The notes below the pieces were generated by a model that saw nothing but the letters and a program-made list of their open reading frames with translations, made no database searches and was not told the DNA's origin. This document shows positions 9,355 to 16,759 of a stretch of 22,046 nt of DNA, one piece after another. The stretch lies in assembly GCA_000435495.1 (NCBI GenBank), contig FR884012.1:1-22046 (forward strand), in the 5' to 3' direction. Numbering within the stretch: the first letter of the stretch is position 1; each line of letters opens with the position of its first letter. The stretch is from Firmicutes bacterium CAG:552 (GTDB lineage: Bacteria > Bacillota > Clostridia > Christensenellales > Pumilibacteraceae). The position numbers and the translations under genes were made by a program.

Positions 9355-11440
9355 AGTCTTTCTTACCTCTTTCACCGATAATTTTCTCTGCAATATTGCG
9401 AGGAACTTCGGCATAGTGGTCGAACGTCATGGTGTAGTTACCTCTACCCTGCGTTCTCGAACGAAGGTCGGTAGCGTAACCGAACATTTCCGAAAGGGGT
9501 ATTTCGGCTCTGATCATCTTGCTGCCGTTGATATCGTCGGTACCCATAAGCTGTCCTCTACGAGAAGAGATATTGCCCTGAACTGCTCCGAGATAATCTT
9601 CGGGAAGGCTTACTTCCACCTTCATGATAGGCTCCAAAATTACCGGCCTGCCCTTCTTCATACCGTCCTTAAATGCCATAGAGCCTGCGATCTGGAATGC
9701 CATTTCGGACGAGTCGACTTCGTGATAGCTACCGTCGTAAACAGTAACCTTAAAGTCAACGGTTTCGTAACCTGCGAGCACACCGCTAAGTCTTGCCTCT
9801 CTGATACCCTTATCGATAGCCGGGATATATTCCTTAGGAATAGATCCGCCAACGGTAGCGTCTTCGAATACGTAACCGCTGCCCGGCTCCAAAGGCTCCA
9901 TCTTGATTTTACAATGACCGTACTGACCTTTACCGCCTGACTGACGAGCGTACTTGCCTTCTGCCTGTACGGCGTCTCGCAAAGTCTCTCTGTACGCAAC
10001 CTGAGGCTTACCTATGTTAGCGTCTACCTTAAATTCGCGCTTCATACGATCGACGATAATGTCAAGGTGAAGTTCGCCCATACCGGCGATTATTGTCTGA
10101 CCGGTTTCCTGATCTGTCCAGGTTTTAAAGGTCGGATCTTCTTCGGCAAGCTTAATAAGCGCCATAGTCATCTTTTCCTGATCGGCTTTGGTCTTGGGCT
10201 CGATAGCAACGTTTATAACCGGCTCGGGGAATTCCATGCTTTCCAAAACAATAGGATTCTTTTCGTCGCAAAGCGTATCGCCGGTAGTAGTATCTTTAAG
10301 TCCTACGAATGCGCAAATGTCGCCGGAATAAATCTTTTGAATTTCGGTACGGCTATTTGCATGCATCATAAGAATACGGCTGATTCTTTCTTTCTTTCCT
10401 TTGGTGGAGTTAAGAACATACGAACCGCTTTCGAGCGTACCGCTGTAGCAACGGAAGAACGCAAGCTTACCTACGAACGGATCTGCCATAATCTTGAATG
10501 CAAGACCTGAAAACGGAGCTTCGTCGCTGGTTTCTCTCTCTTCTTCTTTGCCGTCAAGAGTAAGTCCCTTGATATGCGGAACGTCGAGCGGAGACGGCAT
10601 GTAATCAACTACTGCGTCCAAAAGTTTTTGTACACCCTTGTTTTTGTAGCTGGAGCCGCAAATAACGGGGATGTACTTCATGGAAATAGTAAGCTTTCTA
10701 AGCGCAGTCTTTATCTCTTCTTCGGTAAAGTCTTCGCCTTCGGTCTCGAAATATCTCTCCATCAAAGCGTCGTCGCTCTCGGCTACAGCCTCAAGAATCT
10801 TGGCTCTATATTCTTTAGCCATATCTACGAGATCTGCCGGGATATCCGTCTCTTCCATGGTGGTACCGAGGTCGTCGGTATAGATGTCCGCTTTCATGGT
10901 GACGAGGTCTACCATACCTACGAACGTGTCAGCCTTACCTATGGGCAACTGAATAGCCAAGGGATTGGTTCCGAGACGAGTCTTCATCATGTCGATTACA
11001 TTAAAGAAGTTTGCGCCCTGGAAGTCCATCTTATTAACGTATGCAATACGGGGAACGCCATACTTATCTGCCTGACGCCATACCGTTTCGGACTGGGGCT
11101 GAACGCCGCCTCTTGCGCAAAATACCGCTACGGCTCCGTCCAGTACCTTAAGCGAACGTTCTACTTCTACAGTGAAGTCAACGTGGCCCGGGGTATCTAT
11201 AATGTTGATTCTCTTACCTTTCCACTGGGTGGTGGTAGCAGCCGAAGTAATGGTTATACCACGCTCCTGCTCCTGCGCCATCCAGTCCATGGTTGCGGCG
11301 CCTTCATGTACTTCGCCGATCTTATGAACCTTACCTGTGTAAAAAAGAATACGTTCGGTAGTAGTGGTCTTACCTGCGTCGATATGAGCCATTATACCGA
11401 TGTTTCTGGTGTTTTCCAAACTAAACTGTCTGTCACTCAT
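9353..11440 (-). CDS. fusA: Translation elongation factor G
   Basis: The GTPase that drives tRNA and mRNA translocation and helps in ribosome recycling. At 695 residues it is full length. GTPase motifs: AHIDAGKT (18-25), RGITI (60-64), DTPGHVDF (82-89) and NKMD (136-139). Domain III-V landmarks are present, including the AGMGELHLDI segment, the domain IV 'GKGQYGH' and 'GSYHEVDSSE' loops, and the C-terminal 'SRTQGRGNYTM'. A GAGAGGT ribosome site lies about 8 bases before the ATG, in the 17-base gap after rpsG, so it is transcribed with rpsL and rpsG. The P-loop-side motif 'CARGGVQPQSETV' is the form common in canonical bacterial EF-G rather than in the tetracycline-resistance relatives. Confidence 0.99.
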   Translation of the reverse strand: MSDRQFSLENTRNIGIMAHIDAGKTTTTERILFYTGKVHKIGEVHEGAATMDWMAQEQERGITITSAATTTQWKGKRINIIDTPGHVDFTVEVERSLKVLDGAVAVFCARGGVQPQSETVWRQADKYGVPRIAYVNKMDFQGANFFNVIDMMKTRLGTNPLAIQLPIGKADTFVGMVDLVTMKADIYTDDLGTTMEETDIPADLVDMAKEYRAKILEAVAESDDALMERYFETEGEDFTEEEIKTALRKLTISMKYIPVICGSSYKNKGVQKLLDAVVDYMPSPLDVPHIKGLTLDGKEEERETSDEAPFSGLAFKIMADPFVGKLAFFRCYSGTLESGSYVLNSTKGKKERISRILMMHANSRTEIQKIYSGDICAFVGLKDTTTGDTLCDEKNPIVLESMEFPEPVINVAIEPKTKADQEKMTMALIKLAEEDPTFKTWTDQETGQTIIAGMGELHLDIIVDRMKREFKVDANIGKPQVAYRETLRDAVQAEGKYARQSGGKGQYGHCKIKMEPLEPGSGYVFEDATVGGSIPKEYIPAIDKGIREARLSGVLAGYETVDFKVTVYDGSYHEVDSSEMAFQIAGSMAFKDGMKKGRPVILEPIMKVEVSLPEDYLGAVQGNISSRRGQLMGTDDINGSKMIRAEIPLSEMFGYATDLRSRTQGRGNYTMTFDHYAEVPRNIAEKIIGERGKKD

Positions 11441-11457
11441 CTATTGATACCTCTCTG

Positions 11458-11928
11458 TTACCAGCGGTAGTGAGCAAACGCCTTGTTTGACTCAGCTACT
11501 CTGTGCATTTCTTCCTTACGCTTTACGGATGCGCCGGTGTTATTGTAAGCATCCATAAGCTCGCCTGCAAGTTTTTCTTTCATGGTTTTTTCACTGCGAT
11601 TACGAGCAAACGAAACAATCCATCTTATTGCAAGCGTTTGTCTACGTTCCGGTCTGATCTCGATGGGAACCTGATAGGTCGAACCGCCGACTCTGCGGGC
11701 TTTGGTTTCGAGCACGGGCATAACGTTTTCCATAGCCTTGGCAAAAACGTCCATGGGATCTGCGCCGAGTTTTTCTTTTATAATATCGAACGCTTCATAA
11801 ACGATCGATTGAGCTGTTCCTTTCTTTCCGTCCTGCATAACCTGATTGGTAAGCTTGGCAACGACCTTGCTGCCGAACTTCGGATCGGGTAACACGTCAC
11901 GATGAGGAACTCCGCTTCTTCTTGGCAT
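11458..11928 (-). CDS. rpsG: 30S ribosomal protein S7
   Basis: Primary 16S rRNA binding protein of the small-subunit head, next to the E-site tRNA. The 156-residue length is standard. Recognisable signatures are the N-terminal MPRR segment, 'DPKFGS', the 'KARRVGGSTYQVPIEI' beta-hairpin region, 'RRQTLAIRWI' and the C-terminal 'HRVAESNKAFAHYRW'. An exact GGAGG lies about 9 bases before the ATG. It is 45 bases downstream of rpsL and 17 bases upstream of fusA. In E. coli S7 represses the str operon by binding the rpsL-rpsG gap; the gap here is short and I see no clear copy of that fold. Confidence 0.99.
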   Translation of the reverse strand: MPRRSGVPHRDVLPDPKFGSKVVAKLTNQVMQDGKKGTAQSIVYEAFDIIKEKLGADPMDVFAKAMENVMPVLETKARRVGGSTYQVPIEIRPERRQTLAIRWIVSFARNRSEKTMKEKLAGELMDAYNNTGASVKRKEEMHRVAESNKAFAHYRW

Positions 11929-11973
11929 AGTTAATTTCCTCCTTTAAATTTTTTCTTTTTTTCGATGGCGCTA

Positions 11974-12345
11974 TTACTTGGATCTCTTAGCACCGTACTT
12001 CGAGCGGGCTTGCTTACGCTTTGCTACGCCTGCTGTATCAAGCGTGCCGCGAATGATGTGATATCTCACACCGGGCAAATCCTTCACTCTGCCGCCACGA
12101 ATAAGCACGACGCTGTGTTCCTGCAAATTGTGTCCGATTCCCGGAATGTAAACAGTACCTTCCATCTTGTTTACAAGACGAACTCTGGCAATCTTACGAA
12201 GTGCCGAGTTAGGCTTCTTGGGCGTAGTGGTGGTAACCGAAAGACAAACACCTCTCTTTTGAGGATTGTTTTCGAGTATAGGACTAAGCGACTTATACTT
12301 TACCTGCTCTCTGCCCTTTCTGATCAACTGGTTAATCGTAGGCAT
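11974..12345 (-). CDS. rpsL: 30S ribosomal protein S12
   Basis: Decoding-centre protein that checks codon-anticodon pairing. I chose the ATG at 12343-12345 (protein starting MPTINQL, 123 residues) over an in-frame start further upstream. It matches the universal S12 N-terminus and has GGAGGT 9 bases upstream. K43 in 'TTTPKKPNSALRK' and K88 in 'GGRVKDLPGVRY', the classic streptomycin-resistance positions, are both wild type. D89 is the residue methylthiolated by RimO in other bacteria. It is the first gene of the str operon here, behind its own promoter and a leader of about 92 bases. Confidence 0.98.
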   Translation of the reverse strand: MPTINQLIRKGREQVKYKSLSPILENNPQKRGVCLSVTTTTPKKPNSALRKIARVRLVNKMEGTVYIPGIGHNLQEHSVVLIRGGRVKDLPGVRYHIIRGTLDTAGVAKRKQARSKYGAKRSK

Positions 12346-12411
12346 TATTACTCTACCTCCTTTTTTAAGATAGTCTTGCCCGCCCCGAAAAAATAGGTTA
12401 GGACAATCAAA

Positions 12412-12437
12412 TGTGCGACTTATAAAAATTTCGCACA
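12412..12437 (-). promoter_or_regulatory. Hairpin at the predicted 5' end of the str operon mRNA
   Basis: On the minus strand TGTGCGA (12431-12437) and TCGCACA (12412-12418) form a perfect 7-base-pair stem with a 12-base A+T-rich loop. The rpsL -10 ends at 12444, so the transcript is expected to begin at or very near the first base of this stem. No T run follows. A 5' stabilising structure or a protein-binding site fits better than a terminator. Confidence 0.65.
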
Positions 12438-12443
12438 ATAGTT

Positions 12444-12473
12444 ATTTTACTACAACGGCGCAAGCAAAGTCAA
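12444..12473 (-). promoter_or_regulatory. str operon promoter before rpsL
   Basis: Minus-strand TTGACT (12468-12473) and TAAAAT (12444-12449) with an 18-base spacer. The predicted start is about 12437, with a leader of about 92 bases to the rpsL ATG. Confidence 0.7.
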
Positions 12474-13033
12474 TCGTTTGCAAGTCAAAAACAAAAAAAT
12501 ATGCGTTTGCTTTTGTATAATCGCAACTGCGCAACGTGTAATGCAATATGGATATTCAATATTTATCTTGTTTCTACTCCGTTCGCTTCATAAAATACCT
12601 TTCTGCGATATTCCGCACGAATAGTATGCAATACCTGCAATTGCGTTTCGTATGCGCCAAACTTTTACCGACGCTATCTTGTTCTTTCTTTCATTTTAAT
12701 ATGTCCGATTGTGTTTTATCTCTTTTACCCGGCAGGTCGTCCCGTTATAACAAAATCGGAGTTTTTGTTTTGTTCATCGGTTAATCTTTTTCCGCCGCTA
12801 TAGCGTGGTTTTCGTTATACAAAACGACGTCCTTCAAAATAAAAGAACGCCGTTTTTCCATATCTATGAGACTATTAAATCATTGTTATAATCGGACTCG
12901 GGTAAATTCCGTTGCCGTTATATACGATTAAGGATAGAGGAATCAACCGCTACGCTTTACCTTCGATATCTTACACCGTCCGACATCCGTGTTTGTCTCC
13001 CCATGCACCCGAAATTGTCCGCTCTCGACAAAA
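12474..13033. other. Intergenic region between ABC permease and str operon
   Basis: About 560 bases with no gene I can support. The only structure I recognise is the hairpin at 12821-12856. A 78-codon plus-strand frame (12548-12784) has no ribosome site, no family resemblance and an irregular composition, so it is not called. Nothing resembling rpoC or a ribosomal-protein gene is present upstream of rpsL. Confidence 0.6.
12821..12856 (-). terminator. Probable terminator downstream of the ABC operon
   Basis: On the minus strand AAAACGGCGTTC (12845-12856) pairs with GGACGTCGTTTT (12821-12832) over 12 positions with two G-T wobbles, ending in TTTT. On the plus strand the same positions give two mismatches, so it favours minus-strand transcripts. 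It lies about 180 bases past the permease stop, which would leave a long 3' untranslated tail. Confidence 0.5.
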
Positions 13034-14632
13034 TCAAGTTAACGATTCGTAAATTTTTACGCCCATACGCTTTATCCAACAGTCCGTCAACACGCAAAGC
13101 GCTACAAAAAACACCGCAAAAATGACACATAGCAGCCACGACGGAACAAATCCGAGAAAGATTCCTCCGAAAACTATCGCCAAATCGGAAACCGAACCGA
13201 TCAATATAACTAAAAAAATGCTCATGCTTTGTTTGATGACTATAGTTTCGTTAGTATACTTAAGATTGGGAAATTTGAGGTTTAAGAACAGTCCAAGGCG
13301 AGAAAAAAACATAATGTTAGGAACTACGACCGCTGTGGCAAAAACCGTTTCTGTTACGCCGATTTTTAATGCGATGCCCACGCAAAGGCACGCAACAACC
13401 GCCGTAGATACCGTCAAAATATCCTGAACTTTTACCTTTGCGTTAAGTATATCGACCGTTGGCACGGGAAGCGACCTCGTCAGCCAATAACTCTTACCCT
13501 CCAAAGAAACGGAAACTGCGGTAATGCTCGTAGTATTCGAGGCAAATAATACTATACCGGCGACCACGACTCCCACGCTTAAATTTATATTTTCGGCAAG
13601 TTCTTTCATAAGCAGCGACAAATCGTCTGAAAATATAAATGCCACTACTCCGATAGCCACTTCGAACAATAACCCTATCCCGCAGTTAAGCATATAGTTT
13701 GCGTCGGAAGCAAATCTTTTAAATTCCTTACAAAGTAACGTGTTTTTGAGACTTTTCACTTTGTAATCTTTATCCCCTACCGATTTTGCCTTTGCCGTTG
13801 CCGTCGACGAGGTTGCGATCTTTAAAAAGCTCTTATTGAGAATAAAGTACACCAAAGCGAACACTGCCCCTATAACCGCTGCCGAAACGACAATACTTAA
13901 AATATCTCCGTCGGCGGCTTTACCCATTATATAAAATGGATATGCGTATAGCTTTATTCCGGACGCTATCGACTCGCCGTTAGCTACCAACCCGTTTATG
14001 ATTTGCTCGCTCATTGCAAAAACGACGTAGTATATTGCAATAAACATTATTGAAATAAGTACGGTAAAAAAGCTTTTATTTTTTAGTTTTTGATTTATTT
14101 TCGCTACGACGTATCCTAAAATGCACGACAGTATGAGCACAAATACAGTTATAATCGCAAACACCGCTATCGACCCGATTACTCCCAAAAGCGTAGGCGA
14201 ACCGAATACATAATAGGCTATCATAGCAGGCAAAAAAAACACTCCGCTGTAAAGAGCGCCCATTATATACACGCCGAAAAGTCTCGAAACGAGAATGAAT
14301 TTTACGGGAATGGGCATAGAAAGCAACAAATCGTTATCTTTTGCCGAATACAGTGTTGCAAAAGTATTAAACACGCTACCGAACACGCCGAACAAAATCG
14401 CTGCTCCGCCCGTTACGGTAAAATAAATCCATCTGTAATCGGTCTGAGCAAACTGCACGCACAAAGCCATGCACGCAACGAAGAAGAACGCAGACAAAAG
14501 CAAAATCATTGCGACAAAAAATACAATATAGCCGACAATGGATTTCTTTGATTTCATTACGCCCGTTTTCCCGTTTACGAAAAACGCCCTGTTGATTTCG
14601 AGCAACTGTTTTTTTATAAGCGTTTTAAGCAT
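13034..14632 (-). CDS. ABC-2-like transporter permease
   Basis: A 532-residue integral membrane protein with roughly twelve hydrophobic segments. It has a hydrophilic start (MLKTLIKKQLLEINRAFF), then a first membrane segment at about 34-60. The ATG at 14630-14632 is chosen because it overlaps the ATPase stop (ATGCTTAA) and has GGAGG 6 bases upstream inside the ATPase gene. An in-frame start 87 bases further up would run far into the ATPase. Large permeases of this shape, paired with a single short ATPase, are common in Bacillota and are grouped with ABC-2 exporters. The substrate is unknown: lipid, peptide or antibiotic are all possible. A central hydrophilic stretch (about residues 270-320) lies between the two membrane halves. 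Confidence 0.88.
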   Translation of the reverse strand: MLKTLIKKQLLEINRAFFVNGKTGVMKSKKSIVGYIVFFVAMILLLSAFFFVACMALCVQFAQTDYRWIYFTVTGGAAILFGVFGSVFNTFATLYSAKDNDLLLSMPIPVKFILVSRLFGVYIMGALYSGVFFLPAMIAYYVFGSPTLLGVIGSIAVFAIITVFVLILSCILGYVVAKINQKLKNKSFFTVLISIMFIAIYYVVFAMSEQIINGLVANGESIASGIKLYAYPFYIMGKAADGDILSIVVSAAVIGAVFALVYFILNKSFLKIATSSTATAKAKSVGDKDYKVKSLKNTLLCKEFKRFASDANYMLNCGIGLLFEVAIGVVAFIFSDDLSLLMKELAENINLSVGVVVAGIVLFASNTTSITAVSVSLEGKSYWLTRSLPVPTVDILNAKVKVQDILTVSTAVVACLCVGIALKIGVTETVFATAVVVPNIMFFSRLGLFLNLKFPNLKYTNETIVIKQSMSIFLVILIGSVSDLAIVFGGIFLGFVPSWLLCVIFAVFFVALCVLTDCWIKRMGVKIYESLT

Positions 14633-15338
14633 TGGGAGCCTCCGATTCAAGGAACACGTTTTCCAGCGATTCGTCGCCTTTGACCTCTTCCATTGTCCCC
14701 GATTTGATAAGCTTACCACCCTTAATTATAGCTATCTTGTCACACAGTTTTTCCGCCGTTTCCAAAACGTGCGTCGAGAAAAATATCGCTCCGCCCTCGC
14801 TGCACTTTTCTCTCATCATTTGCTTTAGAAGATGCGAAGCCTTAGGATCCAATCCGACAAACGGTTCGTCCATAATTACAAGCTGAGGCTGATGAATCCA
14901 TGCCGAAATTATTGCAAGCTTTTGCTTCATTCCGTGCGAATACGAAGATATGACGCCGCCTAAGTCTTTTGTTATTTCAAAAGCTGCCGAATACTTCGCA
15001 ATCCGCTGTCTTCTATCCGACTTACTCACTCCGAAAATGTCGGCAACAAAGTTAAGATATGCTATTCCCGTCATAAATTCATACAAATCGGGATTGTCCG
15101 GGATATAAGCTATCCGACGCTTACACTCCGTAGGTTGTTCTTTTACGGATATTCCGTCTATCTTTATATCTCCGTCGTCAAACGCAAGTATGCCTGCGAC
15201 CGCCTTTATCGTGGTCGTCTTGCCTGCCCCGTTATGTCCTATAAAGCCGTAAATTTCGCCTTTTTCTATCGTAAGCGACAAATCGTCCACTGCCGTTTTT
15301 TCGCCGTATTTTTTTGTAAGATGTTCTATTTTCAGCAT
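14625..15338 (-). CDS. ABC transporter ATP-binding protein
   Basis: A 237-residue cytoplasmic ATPase that should power the permease encoded immediately downstream. Walker A is GHNGAGKT (34-41), the signature motif is degenerate (YSHGMKQKL instead of LSGGQ.., as is usual in ABC-2 exporter ATPases), Walker B is LVIMDEP with the catalytic Glu, the D-loop is GLDP and the switch His is in 'FFSTHVLE'. Expression starts from a perfect consensus promoter, with GAGGTG about 9 bases before the ATG. Translational coupling to the permease is likely from the 8-base overlap. No GntR-type repressor gene, often linked to such operons in Bacillota, is found in the window. Confidence 0.95.
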   Translation of the reverse strand: MLKIEHLTKKYGEKTAVDDLSLTIEKGEIYGFIGHNGAGKTTTIKAVAGILAFDDGDIKIDGISVKEQPTECKRRIAYIPDNPDLYEFMTGIAYLNFVADIFGVSKSDRRQRIAKYSAAFEITKDLGGVISSYSHGMKQKLAIISAWIHQPQLVIMDEPFVGLDPKASHLLKQMMREKCSEGGAIFFSTHVLETAEKLCDKIAIIKGGKLIKSGTMEEVKGDESLENVFLESEAPNA

Positions 15339-15374
15339 AATCGTTTACACCTCGCCGTTAAAAATCCATTGTTG

Positions 15375-15390
15375 TATAACGTATGTTATA
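15375..15390. promoter_or_regulatory. Candidate operator overlapping the ABC promoter
   Basis: The 16-base inverted repeat TATAAC-N4-GTTATA directly abuts and overlaps by one base the -10 element. It covers the predicted transcription start of the ABC operon (about 15383). The position fits a repressor site, but it is A+T rich and could be chance. Confidence 0.35.
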
Positions 15391-15418
15391 TTATACCGTA
15401 TTTGTTGTCCATTGTCAA
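15390..15418 (-). promoter_or_regulatory. Consensus promoter for the ABC operon
   Basis: Minus-strand TTGACA (15413-15418) and TATAAT (15390-15395) with a 17-base spacer, a perfect match to the housekeeping consensus. The predicted leader is about 45 bases. Confidence 0.85.
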
Positions 15419-15447
15419 CAAACTTATAACAAAACGACAAAGTTTAC

Positions 15448-15486
15448 AAAAAAATGTTACGGCGAAATTTGTTCTTCCGCCGTAAC
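15448..15486 (-). terminator. Intrinsic terminator after the lipoprotein gene
   Basis: On the minus strand GTTACGGCG (15478-15486) and CGCCGTAAC (15456-15464) form a perfect 9-base-pair stem with a 13-base loop. An A and seven T residues follow. It begins about 50 bases past the lipoprotein stop and just before the ABC promoter. Confidence 0.85.
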
Positions 15487-15534
15487 CGATAAAATCGAAT
15501 ATCTTATATTGTCCGCTATGGAAATCGAATCGAC

Positions 15535-16617
15535 TTACTCCGATGCCTTAACCAGGCTATAACTTTTAAAGCCGTCGCTAAGTTCCATTCCTTCGTCAGT
15601 AAGATGCAAAATATAAAGCCCTGCGTCGCCGCCCAAAACGGCATACTTGCCCAAGCTAAAGAATTTTACGGATCCGCTCTTGCTTTCTACCGTTGCAGAT
15701 GCCGACTTTTCGGAAATTTGCACTTCGCAACCGCCGCCGATCCACTTACCGTAAAAGTCGCCTGCAACGCCCTCTGAAAAATCGTCGAGGAGCGTGCCGT
15801 TGTACTTAGTTTTTTCGGTATCAGAAAAAGTTTGAATTTCCGTGTCGCCTATACCAAACTCGCCGGTTACGGTAACGTCTTGGGCCCTAAATTCGATTTT
15901 TGCGCTATTCGCCGTAAGCCCATCCGAAATCATATCGAGTTTTAACACGAACGCTTCCACAGCAACTCCTTGCTCTTCCCCACCCGGATAATCAACGGTT
16001 ATTATATAATGTCCGTCGTCATCATAACAAGAACCGCTTATATATTCGGTATACTCGGATATGTTAAAATCGACGTAAGAAAGTGCGGTACTTATCAACA
16101 GATTTACGTTATCTCTCGAATTTACGTTACCGGAAGTTCCGCCTACGCTCGGCAATTGTTCGGAATCATATTCGACGTTTCCGTTTTGCGTTTTACTTAC
16201 ATAAAAGACAGATTTATCCACAAAAACGGAATACTTAACTTGTTTTTTATCGAATATCGGCGAAGACACGCTCATTGGAGCAACGCCGCCGCCTTTCGAC
16301 GCAGCCTTAGGCGCAGAGATTGTAATATCCGCATACGCATTAAGCATAACGTTAGCGTTGTCTCTTGCATCTATTTTTGCATCCAGCGCAGCGGCTATAG
16401 TGCGACTGTCCTGTGAGACTGCAATGTCTAATTTTATCTTAGCGCCCTTTTTTCCGAGATAATTATCGTAATTCGTAACGTCGTTATAAAGCGTAATTAT
16501 TTCGGCGTTAGCCATATCTCTGTACTCTATTTGCGGGGGATCTTCTTCACATGCGCAAAGACATATCGAACCAACCAAAACCGACATAAGCATCAAAGCA
16601 AACAATTTAGATTTCAT
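15535..16617 (-). CDS. Predicted lipoprotein, function unknown
   Basis: A 360-residue protein with a lipoprotein signal: basic start (MKSK), hydrophobic core, and lipobox L-C-A-C with C23 as the expected lipidated residue. It would therefore sit on the outer face of the cytoplasmic membrane. I do not recognise the family. Residues about 40-270 alternate short beta-like segments (for example 'KQVKYSVFVDKSVFYVS' and 'EAFVLKLDMIS'). The last 80 or so residues (from 'GDFYGKWIGGG') look like a small beta-barrel, with repeated strand-turn pairs, reminiscent of lipocalin-like folds; this is inference. GGAGGT lies about 10 bases before the ATG. It forms its own transcription unit, with a consensus-like promoter and a strong terminator. 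Confidence 0.85.
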   Translation of the reverse strand: MKSKLFALMLMSVLVGSICLCACEEDPPQIEYRDMANAEIITLYNDVTNYDNYLGKKGAKIKLDIAVSQDSRTIAAALDAKIDARDNANVMLNAYADITISAPKAASKGGGVAPMSVSSPIFDKKQVKYSVFVDKSVFYVSKTQNGNVEYDSEQLPSVGGTSGNVNSRDNVNLLISTALSYVDFNISEYTEYISGSCYDDDGHYIITVDYPGGEEQGVAVEAFVLKLDMISDGLTANSAKIEFRAQDVTVTGEFGIGDTEIQTFSDTEKTKYNGTLLDDFSEGVAGDFYGKWIGGGCEVQISEKSASATVESKSGSVKFFSLGKYAVLGGDAGLYILHLTDEGMELSDGFKSYSLVKASE

Positions 16618-16638
16618 TCCTAAGGCACCTCCTTTAAA

Positions 16639-16667
16639 AGTCTACCATACCTAAAAAATATTGTCAA
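16639..16667 (-). promoter_or_regulatory. Promoter of the lipoprotein gene
   Basis: Minus-strand TTGACA (16662-16667) and TAGACT (16639-16644) with a 17-base spacer. The predicted start is close to 16632, so the leader is only about 15 bases and holds little beyond the ribosome site. Confidence 0.7.
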
Positions 16668-16680
16668 TAACTTTGCTGAC

Positions 16681-16713
16681 AAAAAGCCGCTTCGATTAAC
16701 TCGAAACGGCTTT
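16681..16713 (-). terminator. Intrinsic terminator after the nfeD-SPFH operon
   Basis: On the minus strand AAAGCCGTTTCGA (16701-16713) pairs with TCGAAGCGGCTTT (16683-16695) over 13 positions with one G-T wobble. The loop is five bases and a short T run follows. It lies about 47 bases past the SPFH gene stop. Confidence 0.9.
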
Positions 16714-16759
16714 GATTGATTAACCGTAATACAAATATTTTGTATCCTTTTCAGTTATT

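Noticed and set aside
10574..11470. Long plus-strand open frame (298 codons) opposite fusA
   Set aside because: It is the antisense shadow of EF-G, with a composition unlike a real protein and no start signals.
11929..11973. S7 autoregulatory structure in the rpsL-rpsG gap
   Set aside because: The 45-base gap is mostly A/T around the ribosome site, and I could not see a fold like the E. coli S7 target.
12346..12438. In-frame upstream extension of rpsL adding 31 residues
   Set aside because: The universal S12 N-terminus starts at MPTINQL with a perfect ribosome site, and the extension would overlap the leader and +1 hairpin.
12548..12784. Plus-strand frame of 78 codons upstream of the str operon
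   Set aside because: No ribosome site, promoter or protein-like pattern; rich in Cys, Phe and Ser as expected for random frames here.
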